Assembly: GCF_003269295.1 (NCBI RefSeq) | Contig: NZ_QLTT01000004.1 | Location: forward strand, 620,001-684,000 | DNA length: 64,000 bases | Direction: 5' to 3' | From: Lentzea atacamensis | GTDB lineage: Bacteria > Actinomycetota > Actinomycetes > Mycobacteriales > Pseudonocardiaceae | In this document: piece after piece, positions 48,613-58,107 of the stretch | Position numbering within the stretch: position 1 is the stretch's first letter | Layout: each line of letters starts with the position of its first letter | Notes under the pieces: generated by a model | Seen by the model: only the letters and a program-made list of their open reading frames with translations | What the model was told of the DNA's origin: nothing | The model's database searches: none | Program-made: the position numbers and the translations under genes

Positions 48613-50741
48613 TGACCAGTTCGGAGATCCTGTTCGACTCGCCGGCCGACCCGGTGGTCGAAGGACCGGTTCTGCAGGTCGAAGACCTCCACGTGTCCTT
48701 CCCCAGCGAGGCGGGCCGCGTGCAGGCCGTGCGCGGGCTGAGCTACCAGGTCTCGCCCGGCGAGGTCCTCGGCATCGTCGGCGAGTCCGGTTCGGGCAAG
48801 TCGGTGTCGTCGCTCGCGGTCATGGGCCTGCTGCCCTCGTCCGCGCGCATCACCGGCTCCATCAAGTTCCAGGGCCGTGAGCTCATCGGCCGCACCGACA
48901 CGGAGCTGTCGAAGATCCGCGGCCGGCGCATCTCGATGGTGTTCCAGGACCCGCTGTCCGCGCTGACGCCGGTCTACACCGTCGGCGACCAGATCGCCGA
49001 GGCGATCCTGGTGCACCGCGGCGGCGCCGTCTCGAAGCAGGCCGCCAACAAGCGCGCGGTCGAGCTGCTCGACCTCGTCGGCATCCCGAACGCCGCCGAA
49101 CGCGCCAAAGCGTTCCCGCACGAGTTCTCCGGCGGCATGCGGCAGCGCGCGGTGATCGCCATGGCGATCACCAACGACCCCGACCTGATCATCGCCGACG
49201 AGCCGACCACCGCGCTCGACGTGACGGTGCAGGCCCAGGTGCTGCAGCTGCTCGAGACCGCGCAGGAGGTCACCGGCGCGGGCATCGTGATCATCACCCA
49301 CGACCTCGGCGTCGTCGCCGGGTTCGCGGACCGGCTGATGGTCATGTACGCGGGCCGCGCCGTGGAGACCGGCAAGGTCGACGAGATCTACCAGCAGCCG
49401 CGCATGCCGTACACGCTCGGCCTGCTCGGCTCGATCCCGCGCCTCGACGTCGGCGAGAAGCAGCCGCTCGTCCCGATCACCGGCCAGCCACCGTCGCTCA
49501 CGGACCTTCCTCCGGGATGCCCGTTCGCGCCGCGCTGCCCGATGGTCGTCGACGCCTGCCACACCGCGGAACCGCCGCTGATCGAGGTGGACGGCTCGGC
49601 CGAGCACCACGCCGCGTGCATCCGCACAGGTGAGATCGCCGCGACCGACGCCGAGGGTGCCGAGGCGGCCGCCGAGATCTTCGGTGCCGAGGTCGTCGAG
49701 GAGGCCGAGATCGCCAAGGTGCCGCGCGAGCAGCGTGACACCGTGCTGGAGCTCGACCACCTGGTCAAGGAGTACCCGATCAACAAGGGCGTGGTGTTCA
49801 AGCGCCGCGTCGGCACCGTGCACGCCGTGGCCGGCATCTCGTTCGACATCCGCGAGGGCGAGACCCTCGGCCTCGTCGGCGAGTCGGGCTGCGGCAAGAC
49901 CACGACGCTGATGGAGATCCTCGGCCTGCAGAAGCCGATGGCCGGCGAGATCTCCGTGCTCGGCACGAACGTGTCCTCTTTGGACTCCAAGCGCCGCAAG
50001 GCGATCCGCCGCGACATGTCGGTCGTGTTCCAGGACCCGATGGCGTCGCTCGACCCGCGCCTGACGATCAACGACGTGATCGCCGAGCCGATGCAGGTGC
50101 ACGGCTACGGCAAGGACGAGATCAACCGGCGCGTGCCGGAGCTGATGCGTCTCGTCGGCCTGCGCCCGGAGCAGCTCTCCCGGTATCCGGGCGAGTTCTC
50201 CGGCGGTCAGCGGCAGCGCATCGGCATCGCGCGGGCGCTCGCGCTGGAACCGAAGCTCGTCGTGCTCGACGAGCCGGTGTCCGCGCTCGACGTCTCCATC
50301 CAGGCGGGTGTCATCAACCTGCTGGAGGAGCTGAAGGCCAAGCTCGGCCTCGCGTACCTGTTCGTGGCCCACGACCTGTCGGTGGTGCGCCACATCGCGG
50401 ACCGCGTGGCCGTGATGTACCTGGGGAAGATCATCGAGATCGGCGAGGTGGACTCGGTGTTCGACGCGCCGCGCCACCCGTACACGCAGGCACTGCTGTC
50501 GGCGATCCCGATTCCCGACCCCGTCAAGGAACGCCAGCGGGAGAGGATTCTCCTGACCGGCGATCTGCCGAGCCCGGCGAACCCGCCGTCCGGCTGCCGG
50601 TTCCGCACCCGGTGCTTCCTGCACGCCTCGCTGCCTCCCGAGAAGCAGCGCACGTGCATCGAGCTGGAACCGCCGCGCGAGGTGCAGGCCCCCGACCACG
50701 AGGCCGCCTGCCACTTCGCCCAGATCCGTCAGGTCCTCTGA
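48612..50741 (+). CDS. Fused double ATPase of the oligopeptide ABC transporter (DppD-DppF)
   Basis: 709 aa with two complete nucleotide-binding domains. Domain 1: Walker A GESGSGKS (57-64), signature SGGMRQR (about 173), Walker B LIIADEP and the C-terminal Cys-containing oligopeptide_HPY ([11 protein letters not shown]). Domain 2: Walker A GESGCGKT (about 423), signature SGGQRQR (about 530), Walker B LVVLDEP, then [12 protein letters not shown]. In most operons these are two genes; the fusion guarantees one of each per transporter. Confidence 0.93.
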   Translation: MTSSEILFDSPADPVVEGPVLQVEDLHVSFPSEAGRVQAVRGLSYQVSPGEVLGIVGESGSGKSVSSLAVMGLLPSSARITGSIKFQGRELIGRTDTELSKIRGRRISMVFQDPLSALTPVYTVGDQIAEAILVHRGGAVSKQAANKRAVELLDLVGIPNAAERAKAFPHEFSGGMRQRAVIAMAITNDPDLIIADEPTTALDVTVQAQVLQLLETAQEVTGAGIVIITHDLGVVAGFADRLMVMYAGRAVETGKVDEIYQQPRMPYTLGLLGSIPRLDVGEKQPLVPITGQPPSLTDLPPGCPFAPRCPMVVDACHTAEPPLIEVDGSAEHHAACIRTGEIAATDAEGAEAAAEIFGAEVVEEAEIAKVPREQRDTVLELDHLVKEYPINKGVVFKRRVGTVHAVAGISFDIREGETLGLVGESGCGKTTTLMEILGLQKPMAGEISVLGTNVSSLDSKRRKAIRRDMSVVFQDPMASLDPRLTINDVIAEPMQVHGYGKDEINRRVPELMRLVGLRPEQLSRYPGEFSGGQRQRIGIARALALEPKLVVLDEPVSALDVSIQAGVINLLEELKAKLGLAYLFVAHDLSVVRHIADRVAVMYLGKIIEIGEVDSVFDAPRHPYTQALLSAIPIPDPVKERQRERILLTGDLPSPANPPSGCRFRTRCFLHASLPPEKQRTCIELEPPREVQAPDHEAACHFAQIRQVL

Positions 50742-50817
50742 GTCTCAGATGACCTGCGAGCACGAAGGAACAGTGTCCCCGGCAACTGGTGTCCGGGCAC
50801 GAGGGAGGTTCACGACA

Positions 50818-52506
50818 GTGAGTCGACGTACCAAGGTGGGAGTGACCGCGCTGGTCGCGGTCGCCCTCACGCTTACCGCGTGTGGGGGGCCCAGCAAGAC
50901 GGACTCCGGGCTCAAGGGCGCGGACAACGCGGTGGGTCAGGCGGACATCAACCCGCAGGACGCGTCCAAGGTCAAGGACGGCGGCGAGTTCCGCTGGCCG
51001 GTTGACCAGCTGCCGGACAACTGGAACTACAACCAGCTCGACGGCACCAACGCCGACGGCCGGCGCATGATCGACACGATGATCCCGAACCTGTACCGGC
51101 AGAAGGCCGACTCCACGATCGAGATCAACAAGGACTACCTCGAGGACGCGAAGGTCGCCTCCACCGACCCGCAGGTCCTCGAGTTCAAGATCAACCCGAA
51201 GGCCAAGTGGTCGGACGGCACCCAGCTGTCGTGGCAGGACTTCGAGGGCATGTGGAAGGCCCTCAACGGCACCGACAAGACCTTCGAGGTCGCCGGCACC
51301 ACCGGCTACGAGGACATCGAGAAGGTCGAGAAGGGCGCGACCGACCAGGACGTCAAGGTCATGTTCAAGAAGAAGTTCGCCGAGTGGAAGGGCCTCTTCT
51401 CGCCCCTCTACCCGAAGGCCGCCTACGCGACGGCCGAGGAGTTCAACAAGGGCTGGGCCGACGCCCCGAAGATCACCGCCGGTCCGTTCAAGATCGGCAC
51501 GATCGACCGCACCGGCAAGGTCGTCACCGTCGTCCGTGACGACGCGTGGTGGGGCCAGAAGCCGAAGCTGGACAAGATCACGTTCCGTCAGGTCGACCGT
51601 CCCGCTGTCGCGGACGCGCTCGCCAACGGCCAGATCGACTTCTTCGACATCGGCTCGAGCGTCGACAACTTCGCCAAGGCGAAGACCATGCAGGGTGTCA
51701 CCATCCGTCAGGCGATCTCGCCCGACTACTCGCACATCACGTTCAACGGCGCGGACACCTCGATCCTCAAGGACCCGAAGCTCCGCGTCGCGCTGATGCG
51801 CGGCATCGACACCAAGACCATCACGCGCGCGCTGCTCGGCCAGATGCTCAAGGGCGACGCGCAGGTCACGGGTAACCACTTCTTCCTGCTGGGCACGAAG
51901 GAGTACAAGGACAACTCGTCCATCGCGTCGTTCGACAAGGAAGCCGCGAAGAAGCAGCTCGACGAGCTGGGCTGGAAGCTCGAGGGTGAGACCCGGAAGA
52001 AGGACGGCAAGGAGCTCGTCGTCCGCTACGTCATCCCGACGCCGAACCCCGTTTCCGACCAGATCGCGAAGCTCGTGCAGTCGCAGCTGAAGGAGGTCGG
52101 CGCCAAGGTCGACATCCAGGCCGTTCCGTCGACCGACTTCTTCAAGCAGTTCGTGAACGTCGGCAACTTCGACATGACCGGCTTCCGCTGGCTGGCCTCG
52201 GCCACGCCGATCTCGGACGGCAAGGGCATCTACTACCTCGACCCGAACAGCACCAACCAGAACTACGGTCGCATCGGTTCCGAAGAGGTCAACAAGCTGC
52301 TCGACCAGGCGAACGGTGAGCTCGACGACACCAAGCGCGCCGAGCTCGCGAACGAGGCCGACAAGAAGATCTGGGAGCTGGGCCACCAGCTGCCGCTCTA
52401 CCAGCTGCCCGGCGCGGTCGCGGTGAAGAGCAACGTGGCGAACTTCGGTGCCGTCGCGTACGCGAACCGCCCGTACGACTACATCAACATGGGCTTCACC
52501 CAGTGA
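50818..52506 (+). CDS. Family 5 oligopeptide-binding lipoprotein
   Basis: 562-aa lipoprotein. GTG 50818 (with GGGAGG at 9 nt) gives the signal SRRTKVGVTALVAVALTLTACG, lipobox LTAC; the open frame from 50749 is too long. SBP_5 features: GGEFRWPVDQLPDNWNYNQ, KWSDGTQLSWQDFEGMWKAL, GPFKIGTIDRTGKVVTVVRD, and C-terminal NYGRIGSEEVNKLLDQANGE. Binds peptides or similar solutes and feeds the permeases encoded just upstream. It has its own strong terminator. Confidence 0.92.
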   Translation: MSRRTKVGVTALVAVALTLTACGGPSKTDSGLKGADNAVGQADINPQDASKVKDGGEFRWPVDQLPDNWNYNQLDGTNADGRRMIDTMIPNLYRQKADSTIEINKDYLEDAKVASTDPQVLEFKINPKAKWSDGTQLSWQDFEGMWKALNGTDKTFEVAGTTGYEDIEKVEKGATDQDVKVMFKKKFAEWKGLFSPLYPKAAYATAEEFNKGWADAPKITAGPFKIGTIDRTGKVVTVVRDDAWWGQKPKLDKITFRQVDRPAVADALANGQIDFFDIGSSVDNFAKAKTMQGVTIRQAISPDYSHITFNGADTSILKDPKLRVALMRGIDTKTITRALLGQMLKGDAQVTGNHFFLLGTKEYKDNSSIASFDKEAAKKQLDELGWKLEGETRKKDGKELVVRYVIPTPNPVSDQIAKLVQSQLKEVGAKVDIQAVPSTDFFKQFVNVGNFDMTGFRWLASATPISDGKGIYYLDPNSTNQNYGRIGSEEVNKLLDQANGELDDTKRAELANEADKKIWELGHQLPLYQLPGAVAVKSNVANFGAVAYANRPYDYINMGFTQ

Positions 52507-52522
52507 CGTGTAGTTAGCTGTT

Positions 52523-52556
52523 GAACGGCCCGGCGGGTCTTCCCGCCGGGCCGTTC
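52523..52556 (+). terminator. Terminator of the peptide ABC operon
   Basis: Perfect 15-bp stem (GAACGGCCCGGCGGG and complement) with a TCTT loop, 16 nt after the stop. Confidence 0.85.
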
Positions 52557-52564
52557 GCTTCTGT

Positions 52565-53455
52565 TTGGAGCTTGTCTTGTTGCGTTCCCGGGTTCGTGCG
52601 CTGCGCCATGGTGTTCTTGCCACGGCGGTCGTGTTGTTCGTCTGCTTCGTCGTCGCGCTGTTCTCGTGGCTGTCCTATTCGGACGACCGCGATCTGTTGT
52701 CCTCCATGACTTCGCGCGAGGTCGGCAACGTCGTCTCGTTCGCCGACGGCGCTGTGGAGGTGCGGTGGCCGACCGGGTCCGCTCGTGTTCCCCACGAGAA
52801 CGGCGACCGGATCGTGGGCAGGCAGACGCAGGTGGCGTTCGATCCCGCGCACCCCGATCGCGCGGTGATTCCCGGCGCGGACCTGTTGCTGGAGACCGAT
52901 CGCGCGCTGGGTGGCGTGACGTTCTCGATCGCGGTGGCGTTGCTGGTGGTGCTCGCCGGTCTGGTGCGGGGGTTCCTGGCCGTCCGGTCCGCGCGTGCCG
53001 AACCGGTCACCGTGTCCGTGCGGCGGATCCGGTTGCAGTCGGGGCTGATGGTGCGGTCGTGGCTGGAGATCGACGGCCCGGCCGAGCGGTGGCTGCCTGT
53101 CTACTACGACCCGGTGCTCGTGACGCTGCCGTCGCCCGTCGACGTCGAGCTGCGCGGCGGCCGGGTCGCCGTGGTGGACGGCGCGACGATCTACCCGTCG
53201 GGCCGGCCGGTGCACAAGCACCCGCGCGGCAGGCGGATCGACAACCCCGTGCAGCCCGACCCGGAGACGCGGGCTCCCCGCGGCCTGACGGCTCAGCTGC
53301 GGGTGGACGCGGTGTTCGTCGTGCCCGCGCCGATCGTGGGCCTGTTCTGGGCTTACCTGGACGGCAGCGGTTTCACGGGCTGGATCACGGCGACGGTGAT
53401 CGCCGCCGCGCTGGGCCTGTGGTGGGGCGCGTTCCGCGGTTCCGACCCGTCGTAA
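52565..53455 (+). CDS. DUF3592-like membrane protein
   Basis: About 296 aa from TTG 52565 (start uncertain; later TTG codons are possible and no strong RBS is visible). Helices near residues 17-38 and 116-138, and a pair near 255-285. Between the first two lies a small beta domain REVGNVVSFADGAVEVRWP...RVPHENGD, as in DUF3592 proteins; the cytoplasmic middle part (VSVRRIRLQSGLMVRSWLEI) resembles a second beta domain. It precedes the caspase gene by 43 nt in the same direction and may be its partner, though this is only context. Confidence 0.65.
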   Translation: MELVLLRSRVRALRHGVLATAVVLFVCFVVALFSWLSYSDDRDLLSSMTSREVGNVVSFADGAVEVRWPTGSARVPHENGDRIVGRQTQVAFDPAHPDRAVIPGADLLLETDRALGGVTFSIAVALLVVLAGLVRGFLAVRSARAEPVTVSVRRIRLQSGLMVRSWLEIDGPAERWLPVYYDPVLVTLPSPVDVELRGGRVAVVDGATIYPSGRPVHKHPRGRRIDNPVQPDPETRAPRGLTAQLRVDAVFVVPAPIVGLFWAYLDGSGFTGWITATVIAAALGLWWGAFRGSDPS

Positions 53456-53498
53456 TGCTTTGGACCGGTTGAGCGACCTCCTTCCGTAGGAGGCCGCT

Positions 53499-55916
53499 AT
53501 GACCGACGTGACTCTGCGCGTCCACGAGGACGGGGCCGACGACGAGCGCATCGAGCAGCTCACCGCCTTCCTGCGGTCCGAGCTGCGGGAACTGGCCCCT
53601 GTCTCCAGCGTTCCCGGTGAGGCTCCCGAGGGCGCCAAGGTCCTCGACGTGGCCGAGCTCGGCACCATCCTCACCACCGTCTCGCAGTCCACGGTCCTGG
53701 CCGCGCTGATCAACGCCGTGTCCTCGTGGCTGGGCCAGCGCCGCGAGCGGTCCGTGACCGTGGCAGCCGACGGCGACGAGCTGGAACTGACCGGCGCCCC
53801 CACGGAAGCCGAGCGCGCTCGAGCCGCGGAGTGGCTGGAAAGACGCCGTCCCAAGCGCTACGCGTTGATCATCGCGAGCTACGAGTTCACCGACCCCGGC
53901 CTCTCCGCCCTGCGCGCCCCGGCCCACGACGCCGCCCGCCTCGGTGAGGTCCTGGCCGACCCGCGCATCGGCGGCTTCGACGTGCGCACCCTGATCAACA
54001 CCTCCGCCCCCGAGGTGAACGAGGCCGTCGAGGACTTCTTCGCCGACCGCGAGCCGGACGACCTCCTGGTCCTGCACTTCTCCGGCCACGGCGTGAAGGA
54101 CGAGGCGGGCGAGCTGCACTTCGCCACCTCCGGCACCAGGCTCAACCGCCTCGCGGGCACCGCGGTCTCCGCCGATTTCGTGGCCCGCCGCATGAACCGC
54201 TCACGCTCCCGCCGCATCGTCCTGCTGCTCGACTGCTGCTACTCCGGCGCGTTCGGCAGGGGCATGGTCGCCCGCGCCGGCGGCTCCGTGGGCCTGGAGG
54301 AACAGTTCGGCGGCAGCGGCAGGGCCGTGATCACGGCTTCGTCGTCCATGGAGTACGCGTTCGAGGGCGCCGCGGTGGCCGACTCCTCCGAGGGCGAGCC
54401 GTCGGTCTTCACCTCGGCCCTGGTGGAGGGCCTGGAGTCCGGCGACGCCGACCGCGACCAGGACGGCCACGTCGGCCTGGACGAGCTCTACGAGTACGTC
54501 TACGACAGGGTCCGCCGCGTCACCCCGCACCAGACTCCGGGCAAGTGGATGCTCGACGTGCGCGGTGACCTGCGCATCGCCCGCCGTGCCCGTCCGGTCT
54601 CGGTACCCGCCGCGCTGCCCTCCGACCTGCAGGAAGCCATCGACCACACACTGCCGGGCGTGCGGGCCGGCGCGATTCCCTCGCTGGTCCGGATGCTGTC
54701 GGTGGCACACGAGGGCCGGGTGCTTGCGGCGCGGCTGGCGTTGCGGCGGCTGGCGGAGGACGACAGCCGGATGGTGGCGACGGCGGCGGCGAAGGCCCTG
54801 GAGGAGCGGACGCGGCCTGGCAGTTCCGGCGTTCCCGCGCCGACCTCGCTGATCGCCTCGCGGGAGAGCGCCGCTCCCGATGCGGCCAAGGCTCGCGCAG
54901 GCGTCCCCTCCGATCGGGAACCCCCGCGTTCCACGGTACTCAGTGGGTCTGACACCCCGGCGAGCGCCGATCGAGCGGGCGGCGGTGGTCAGGCGGACCG
55001 GCCTGACGAACGAGACACCGGACGCGGGCGGTCTGGGCTCACCGCGTCGGGTGCCGGCTCGGCCACGCAGGGACTGAGCGCCGCACGGGTACCGGACTCC
55101 GCGACCAGGCCCGCCGCCACGCCGCCGAGCCTCAAGACCGCTGTGCCGCGCCTGACCGCCGGCCTGGCGCTGGTGCTCCTCGTAGCCGGTCTCATGGCAG
55201 TCTCCGGCGGACTGCTGGCTCACCTGAGCGACACCACTCCCAGCACCGCGCTGTTCGGCACGCTCTGGCCGTGGGCGCTGGTCGCGGCGATGTTCGTCCT
55301 GACCTGCCGCGACCACCCGTGGGTGCCCGGCGCGGCCCTCGGCCTGCTGGCGGGCACGACCGGCCTGCTCGGCGGCAGCGGCGGGAACTACCCGTGGTTC
55401 CTGCTGGGCATGGCCGCGGTGATCATCGCCGTCGCCTGCCAGACCAGCCCCGCGTGGCTGGCAGCCGCGGGAGCCGTGCTCGGCGCGGCAGGACTCCTCC
55501 TGGTCGCGGACTCGGCGGACACCCTGGAAACGATCAACGGTGACGCCGAGGACGTCGCGTTCCTCGTCCTCGCGGTAGGACTCCTGGGCCTGGCGGGATA
55601 CCGCGTGTGGCGCGAACGAGCGTGGGTCAGCGCGATCGCACCGGCCCTTCTGCTGCTCGACGCGATCCTCACCCTGACAGGCGGCGTCCCGCTGTACGTC
55701 ACCCACGCCGGTTTCGCCGGCCTCATCGCGGTGCCGCTGATCGCCACACTGACCAGCGGCACCGCCAGGTTCGCCGGCTACGTCACCGTCGCGGCCGGAC
55801 TGCTGGTGCGCGCCAACGAGTACGTGTCCGCCAGCGAACCCTCGTTCACCAGCGTCGCCCACGTGACCCTGCCCCTGGCCGCGGCGTTGGTCGCCTACTT
55901 CTCGCGTTCGCGCTGA
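53499..55916 (+). CDS. Caspase-like (C14) protease with EACC1-like N-terminus and C-terminal membrane region
   Basis: 805 aa. Residues 1-112 look like the effector-associated EACC1 domain (TLRVHEDGADDERIEQLTAF, then SWLGQRRERSVTVAADGDEL). Residues 118-345 are a caspase domain: KRYALIIASYEFTD, catalytic His197 in HFSGHG and probable catalytic Cys247 in LLDCCYSG, followed by a DADRDQDGHVGLDELYEYV stretch as in bacterial metacaspases. A helical HEAT-like segment (375-436), a disordered Ser/Pro linker (440-548) and seven to eight hydrophobic helices (551-805) follow. EACC1 is known as a shared component of actinobacterial NTP-dependent conflict systems; a membrane-tethered suicide protease is inference. 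ATG 53499 follows AGGAGG. Confidence 0.85.
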   Translation: MTDVTLRVHEDGADDERIEQLTAFLRSELRELAPVSSVPGEAPEGAKVLDVAELGTILTTVSQSTVLAALINAVSSWLGQRRERSVTVAADGDELELTGAPTEAERARAAEWLERRRPKRYALIIASYEFTDPGLSALRAPAHDAARLGEVLADPRIGGFDVRTLINTSAPEVNEAVEDFFADREPDDLLVLHFSGHGVKDEAGELHFATSGTRLNRLAGTAVSADFVARRMNRSRSRRIVLLLDCCYSGAFGRGMVARAGGSVGLEEQFGGSGRAVITASSSMEYAFEGAAVADSSEGEPSVFTSALVEGLESGDADRDQDGHVGLDELYEYVYDRVRRVTPHQTPGKWMLDVRGDLRIARRARPVSVPAALPSDLQEAIDHTLPGVRAGAIPSLVRMLSVAHEGRVLAARLALRRLAEDDSRMVATAAAKALEERTRPGSSGVPAPTSLIASRESAAPDAAKARAGVPSDREPPRSTVLSGSDTPASADRAGGGGQADRPDERDTGRGRSGLTASGAGSATQGLSAARVPDSATRPAATPPSLKTAVPRLTAGLALVLLVAGLMAVSGGLLAHLSDTTPSTALFGTLWPWALVAAMFVLTCRDHPWVPGAALGLLAGTTGLLGGSGGNYPWFLLGMAAVIIAVACQTSPAWLAAAGAVLGAAGLLLVADSADTLETINGDAEDVAFLVLAVGLLGLAGYRVWRERAWVSAIAPALLLLDAILTLTGGVPLYVTHAGFAGLIAVPLIATLTSGTARFAGYVTVAAGLLVRANEYVSASEPSFTSVAHVTLPLAAALVAYFSRSR

Positions 55917-56824
55917 GCCTTGCGCCGCTTGCCCTCGTGCATCGCGACCACCCGCGCGACCGGGATGCCGTGCCCTTCGGTGACCAGGTCGTCCGGCAGC
56001 CGCTGCGGCTCGGGCATGAGCTCGCTCCACGGGTCGCCGTCGAACCGCGTCCTGACGGTGAAGTCGGCCGGGGTGACGTCGGCGAGCGAGTCCCACGGCA
56101 CCGGGAACGAGATCGGCAGGCCTTCCCGCAGCCGCGGGCTGTAGGCGGCGACGACCGTGGCACCCCACGCCCGCGTCGAGTCGAGGAACACCTTCCCGTC
56201 CCGGTCGGCCCGGATGTAGGCGGTCGTGGCGAGCGACGGATCGAGCTTCTCCGCCCGTGCCGCCACCGCCCGCGTCGCCGCGGCCACGTCGTCCGGATCG
56301 TGCTTCTCCAGCGGCACGAAGATGTGCACACCCTTGGCACCGCTGGTCTTCACCGCGCCCTGAAGGCCCGCCTGAGCGAGCGCCTCGCGGATCAGGAACG
56401 CCGACCCGGCCACGACGTCGAAACCGGCACCCTCCGGCGGGTCGATGTCGAGCACCATGTGCGTCTGGTGGTCGTCCCCAAAATGATCCTTGAGGAACAA
56501 CGGCACGTGGTACTCGACCGCGCGCTGGTTCGCGAACCACATCAGCGTCTGCTTGTCGTCGCACAACGCGTACTTGATCTGACGGTGCGACGTCTCCGCC
56601 CAGACGTCGACGGTCTTGACGAACGAGGGCGTGTACTTGGGGACGTTCTTCTGCATGAACGGCTCCTGGCCGCGCAGGATCCGCCACACCGACAGCGGCC
56701 GTCCCGCGAGCACGGGCACGAACCGGTCGGCGACGAAGTCCAGGTACTCCACCAGGTCGCCCTTGACCGTGCCACCGAAGAGCGGCTGGTCGAGACTGGA
56801 GAACTTCACCTGGTCACTGCTCAT
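55895..56824 (-). CDS. LigD-type primase-polymerase (PolDom), paralogue 2
   Basis: 309-aa archaeo-eukaryotic primase-fold polymerase as in the NHEJ ligase LigD. Motifs: DIDPP (metal-binding D-x-D in HMVLDIDPPEGAGF), TSGAKGVHIFVPL (SGxKGxH) and VFLDSTRAWGATVVAAYSPR with the third Asp. ATG 56824 overlaps the upstream paralogue by 11 nt. There is no ligase or nuclease domain. It could fill gaps or add nucleotides at breaks together with Ku and a separate ligase encoded elsewhere. Confidence 0.9.
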   Translation of the reverse strand: MSSDQVKFSSLDQPLFGGTVKGDLVEYLDFVADRFVPVLAGRPLSVWRILRGQEPFMQKNVPKYTPSFVKTVDVWAETSHRQIKYALCDDKQTLMWFANQRAVEYHVPLFLKDHFGDDHQTHMVLDIDPPEGAGFDVVAGSAFLIREALAQAGLQGAVKTSGAKGVHIFVPLEKHDPDDVAAATRAVAARAEKLDPSLATTAYIRADRDGKVFLDSTRAWGATVVAAYSPRLREGLPISFPVPWDSLADVTPADFTVRTRFDGDPWSELMPEPQRLPDDLVTEGHGIPVARVVAMHEGKRRKAQREREK

Positions 56825-57758
56825 CGGGAACCTCGAGTTCGTCTCTGGCGGCCCACTCCAGCAGCGGTTCGATCGACCACACCGCGTCGTCGATGCCGGC
56901 GTGCAGGTCTCCCAGTTCGGCGTAGCGCTTCGGCACGGTGGCGATGGTGAACTCGCGCGGGTCGACGTCCGGGATCTCGTCCCACCGGATCGGCGTCGAC
57001 ACCGTGGCCTCGGCGACACCGCGCACCGAGTAGGCGCTGGCGATCGTCCGGTCACGCGTGTTCTGGTTGTAGTCGACGAAAACGAGCGAAGGATCCCGGT
57101 CCTTGCGCCACCACGTGGTCTCCACGTCGTCCGGTGCCCGGCGTTCGACCTCGTGCGCGAACGCCAAAGCCGCCTTGCGCACGTCCTGGAACCCGTAGTC
57201 GGGCTTGATCCGCACGTAGACGTGCAGGCCCTTGCTGCCCGACGTCTTCGGGAACCCGACCGCGCCGAGCTCCGCGAGCACCTCCTCGACCACCAGAGCC
57301 ACCCTGCGCACCCTGTCGAACGGGCACGTCGGGCCGGGATCGAGGTCGATGCGCCACTCGTCGGGTTTCTCGGTGTCGGCGGCACGGGAGTTCCACGGGT
57401 GGAACTCCACAGTGGACATCTGCACGGCCCAGATCACGTCGGCGATGTGCGTGACGCAGAGTTCGTCCGCATGGCGGTTGTAGCGCGGAAAATGCACCCG
57501 CACGGTCCGCACCCACGGCGGCGCGCCGTGCGGAAGTCTTTTCTGGTGCACTTTCTCGCCGGTCACGCCCTCAGGGAAGCGGTGCAGCATGCACGGCCGT
57601 TCCCGCAGCGCGCGGACGATTCCGTCGCCGACGGACAGGTAGTAGTTCGCGAGATCCAGTTTCGTCTCGCCGCGCGCGGGAAAGTAGACGCGGTCGGGGT
57701 TGGAGATCCGCACGACGCGGTCCTCCACCTCTAGCTCCACAGCCGGGGACTTGCCCAT
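56814..57758 (-). CDS. LigD-type primase-polymerase (PolDom), paralogue 1
   Basis: 314-aa polymerase domain. Motifs: ISNPDRVYFP near the N-terminus (family start), DEWRIDLDPGPTCPF (D-x-D), TSGSKGLHVYV and LVFVDYNQNTRDRTIASAYS with the third Asp. It is closer to the mycobacterial-type PolDom pattern than its neighbour. The two paralogues are translationally coupled. No Ku gene is in the window. Confidence 0.92.
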   Translation of the reverse strand: MGKSPAVELEVEDRVVRISNPDRVYFPARGETKLDLANYYLSVGDGIVRALRERPCMLHRFPEGVTGEKVHQKRLPHGAPPWVRTVRVHFPRYNRHADELCVTHIADVIWAVQMSTVEFHPWNSRAADTEKPDEWRIDLDPGPTCPFDRVRRVALVVEEVLAELGAVGFPKTSGSKGLHVYVRIKPDYGFQDVRKAALAFAHEVERRAPDDVETTWWRKDRDPSLVFVDYNQNTRDRTIASAYSVRGVAEATVSTPIRWDEIPDVDPREFTIATVPKRYAELGDLHAGIDDAVWSIEPLLEWAARDELEVPDEQ

Positions 57759-58107
57759 GCCGCCACGCTAGCCGTTTCCAGGCGTTTCCTCAGCCCGAAC
57801 GGTGTCTGCATCGACGCCGCGGTGCCCACGCCCGGTGCCGGCCTCGGCAGGACCGCAGGTCAGAGCCTCTGCTCGAGGACATTCGCTCGTTGGCCGACCG
57901 GGTCGCCCCGTTGCTGACCCGCGCCCGGGCGCGCGGGTGCTCTCACGTGTCCACCCTGATCGGTGACGCCGGCCGGAAGGCTTCCGCGAACGGGGCCGGC
58001 AACGTCGTGATGTCCTTTGTGGACGGTTCCCTGAGGGTCGGCGTCACGCCTGATGTCGCAACAGAGATCCATCTGCCTGTGATTCGCAGCCGCTGTAGTT
58101 TGCGGGT
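57759..58107. other. 349-bp gap with a possible coding remnant
   Basis: No intact gene. On the plus strand a short run with coding-like composition (LLEDIRSLADRVAPLLTRAR, then VVMSFVDGSLRVGVTP) spans about 57860-58060 without a start or family match; it may be a decayed gene. TAGTTT at 58096-58101 is the -10 box of the next gene. Confidence 0.35.
58096..58101 (+). promoter_or_regulatory. -10 box TAGTTT, leaderless promoter
   Basis: Ends 6 nt before GTG 58108 with no RBS between. Confidence 0.45.

Noticed and set aside
48381-50714. 777-codon minus-strand open frame opposite the ABC ATPase
   Set aside because: Composition is His/Arg/Val/Leu-rich antisense of Walker and signature regions; no start signal.
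54201-56687. 828-codon minus-strand open frame spanning the caspase gene
   Set aside because: No domain, skewed composition, and it runs through two well-supported genes on both strands. An antisense shadow.
53499-57758. A single defence island joining the caspase gene and the two PolDom genes
   Set aside because: They are convergent with a 22-nt overlap rather than co-transcribed; adjacency alone does not support one system.
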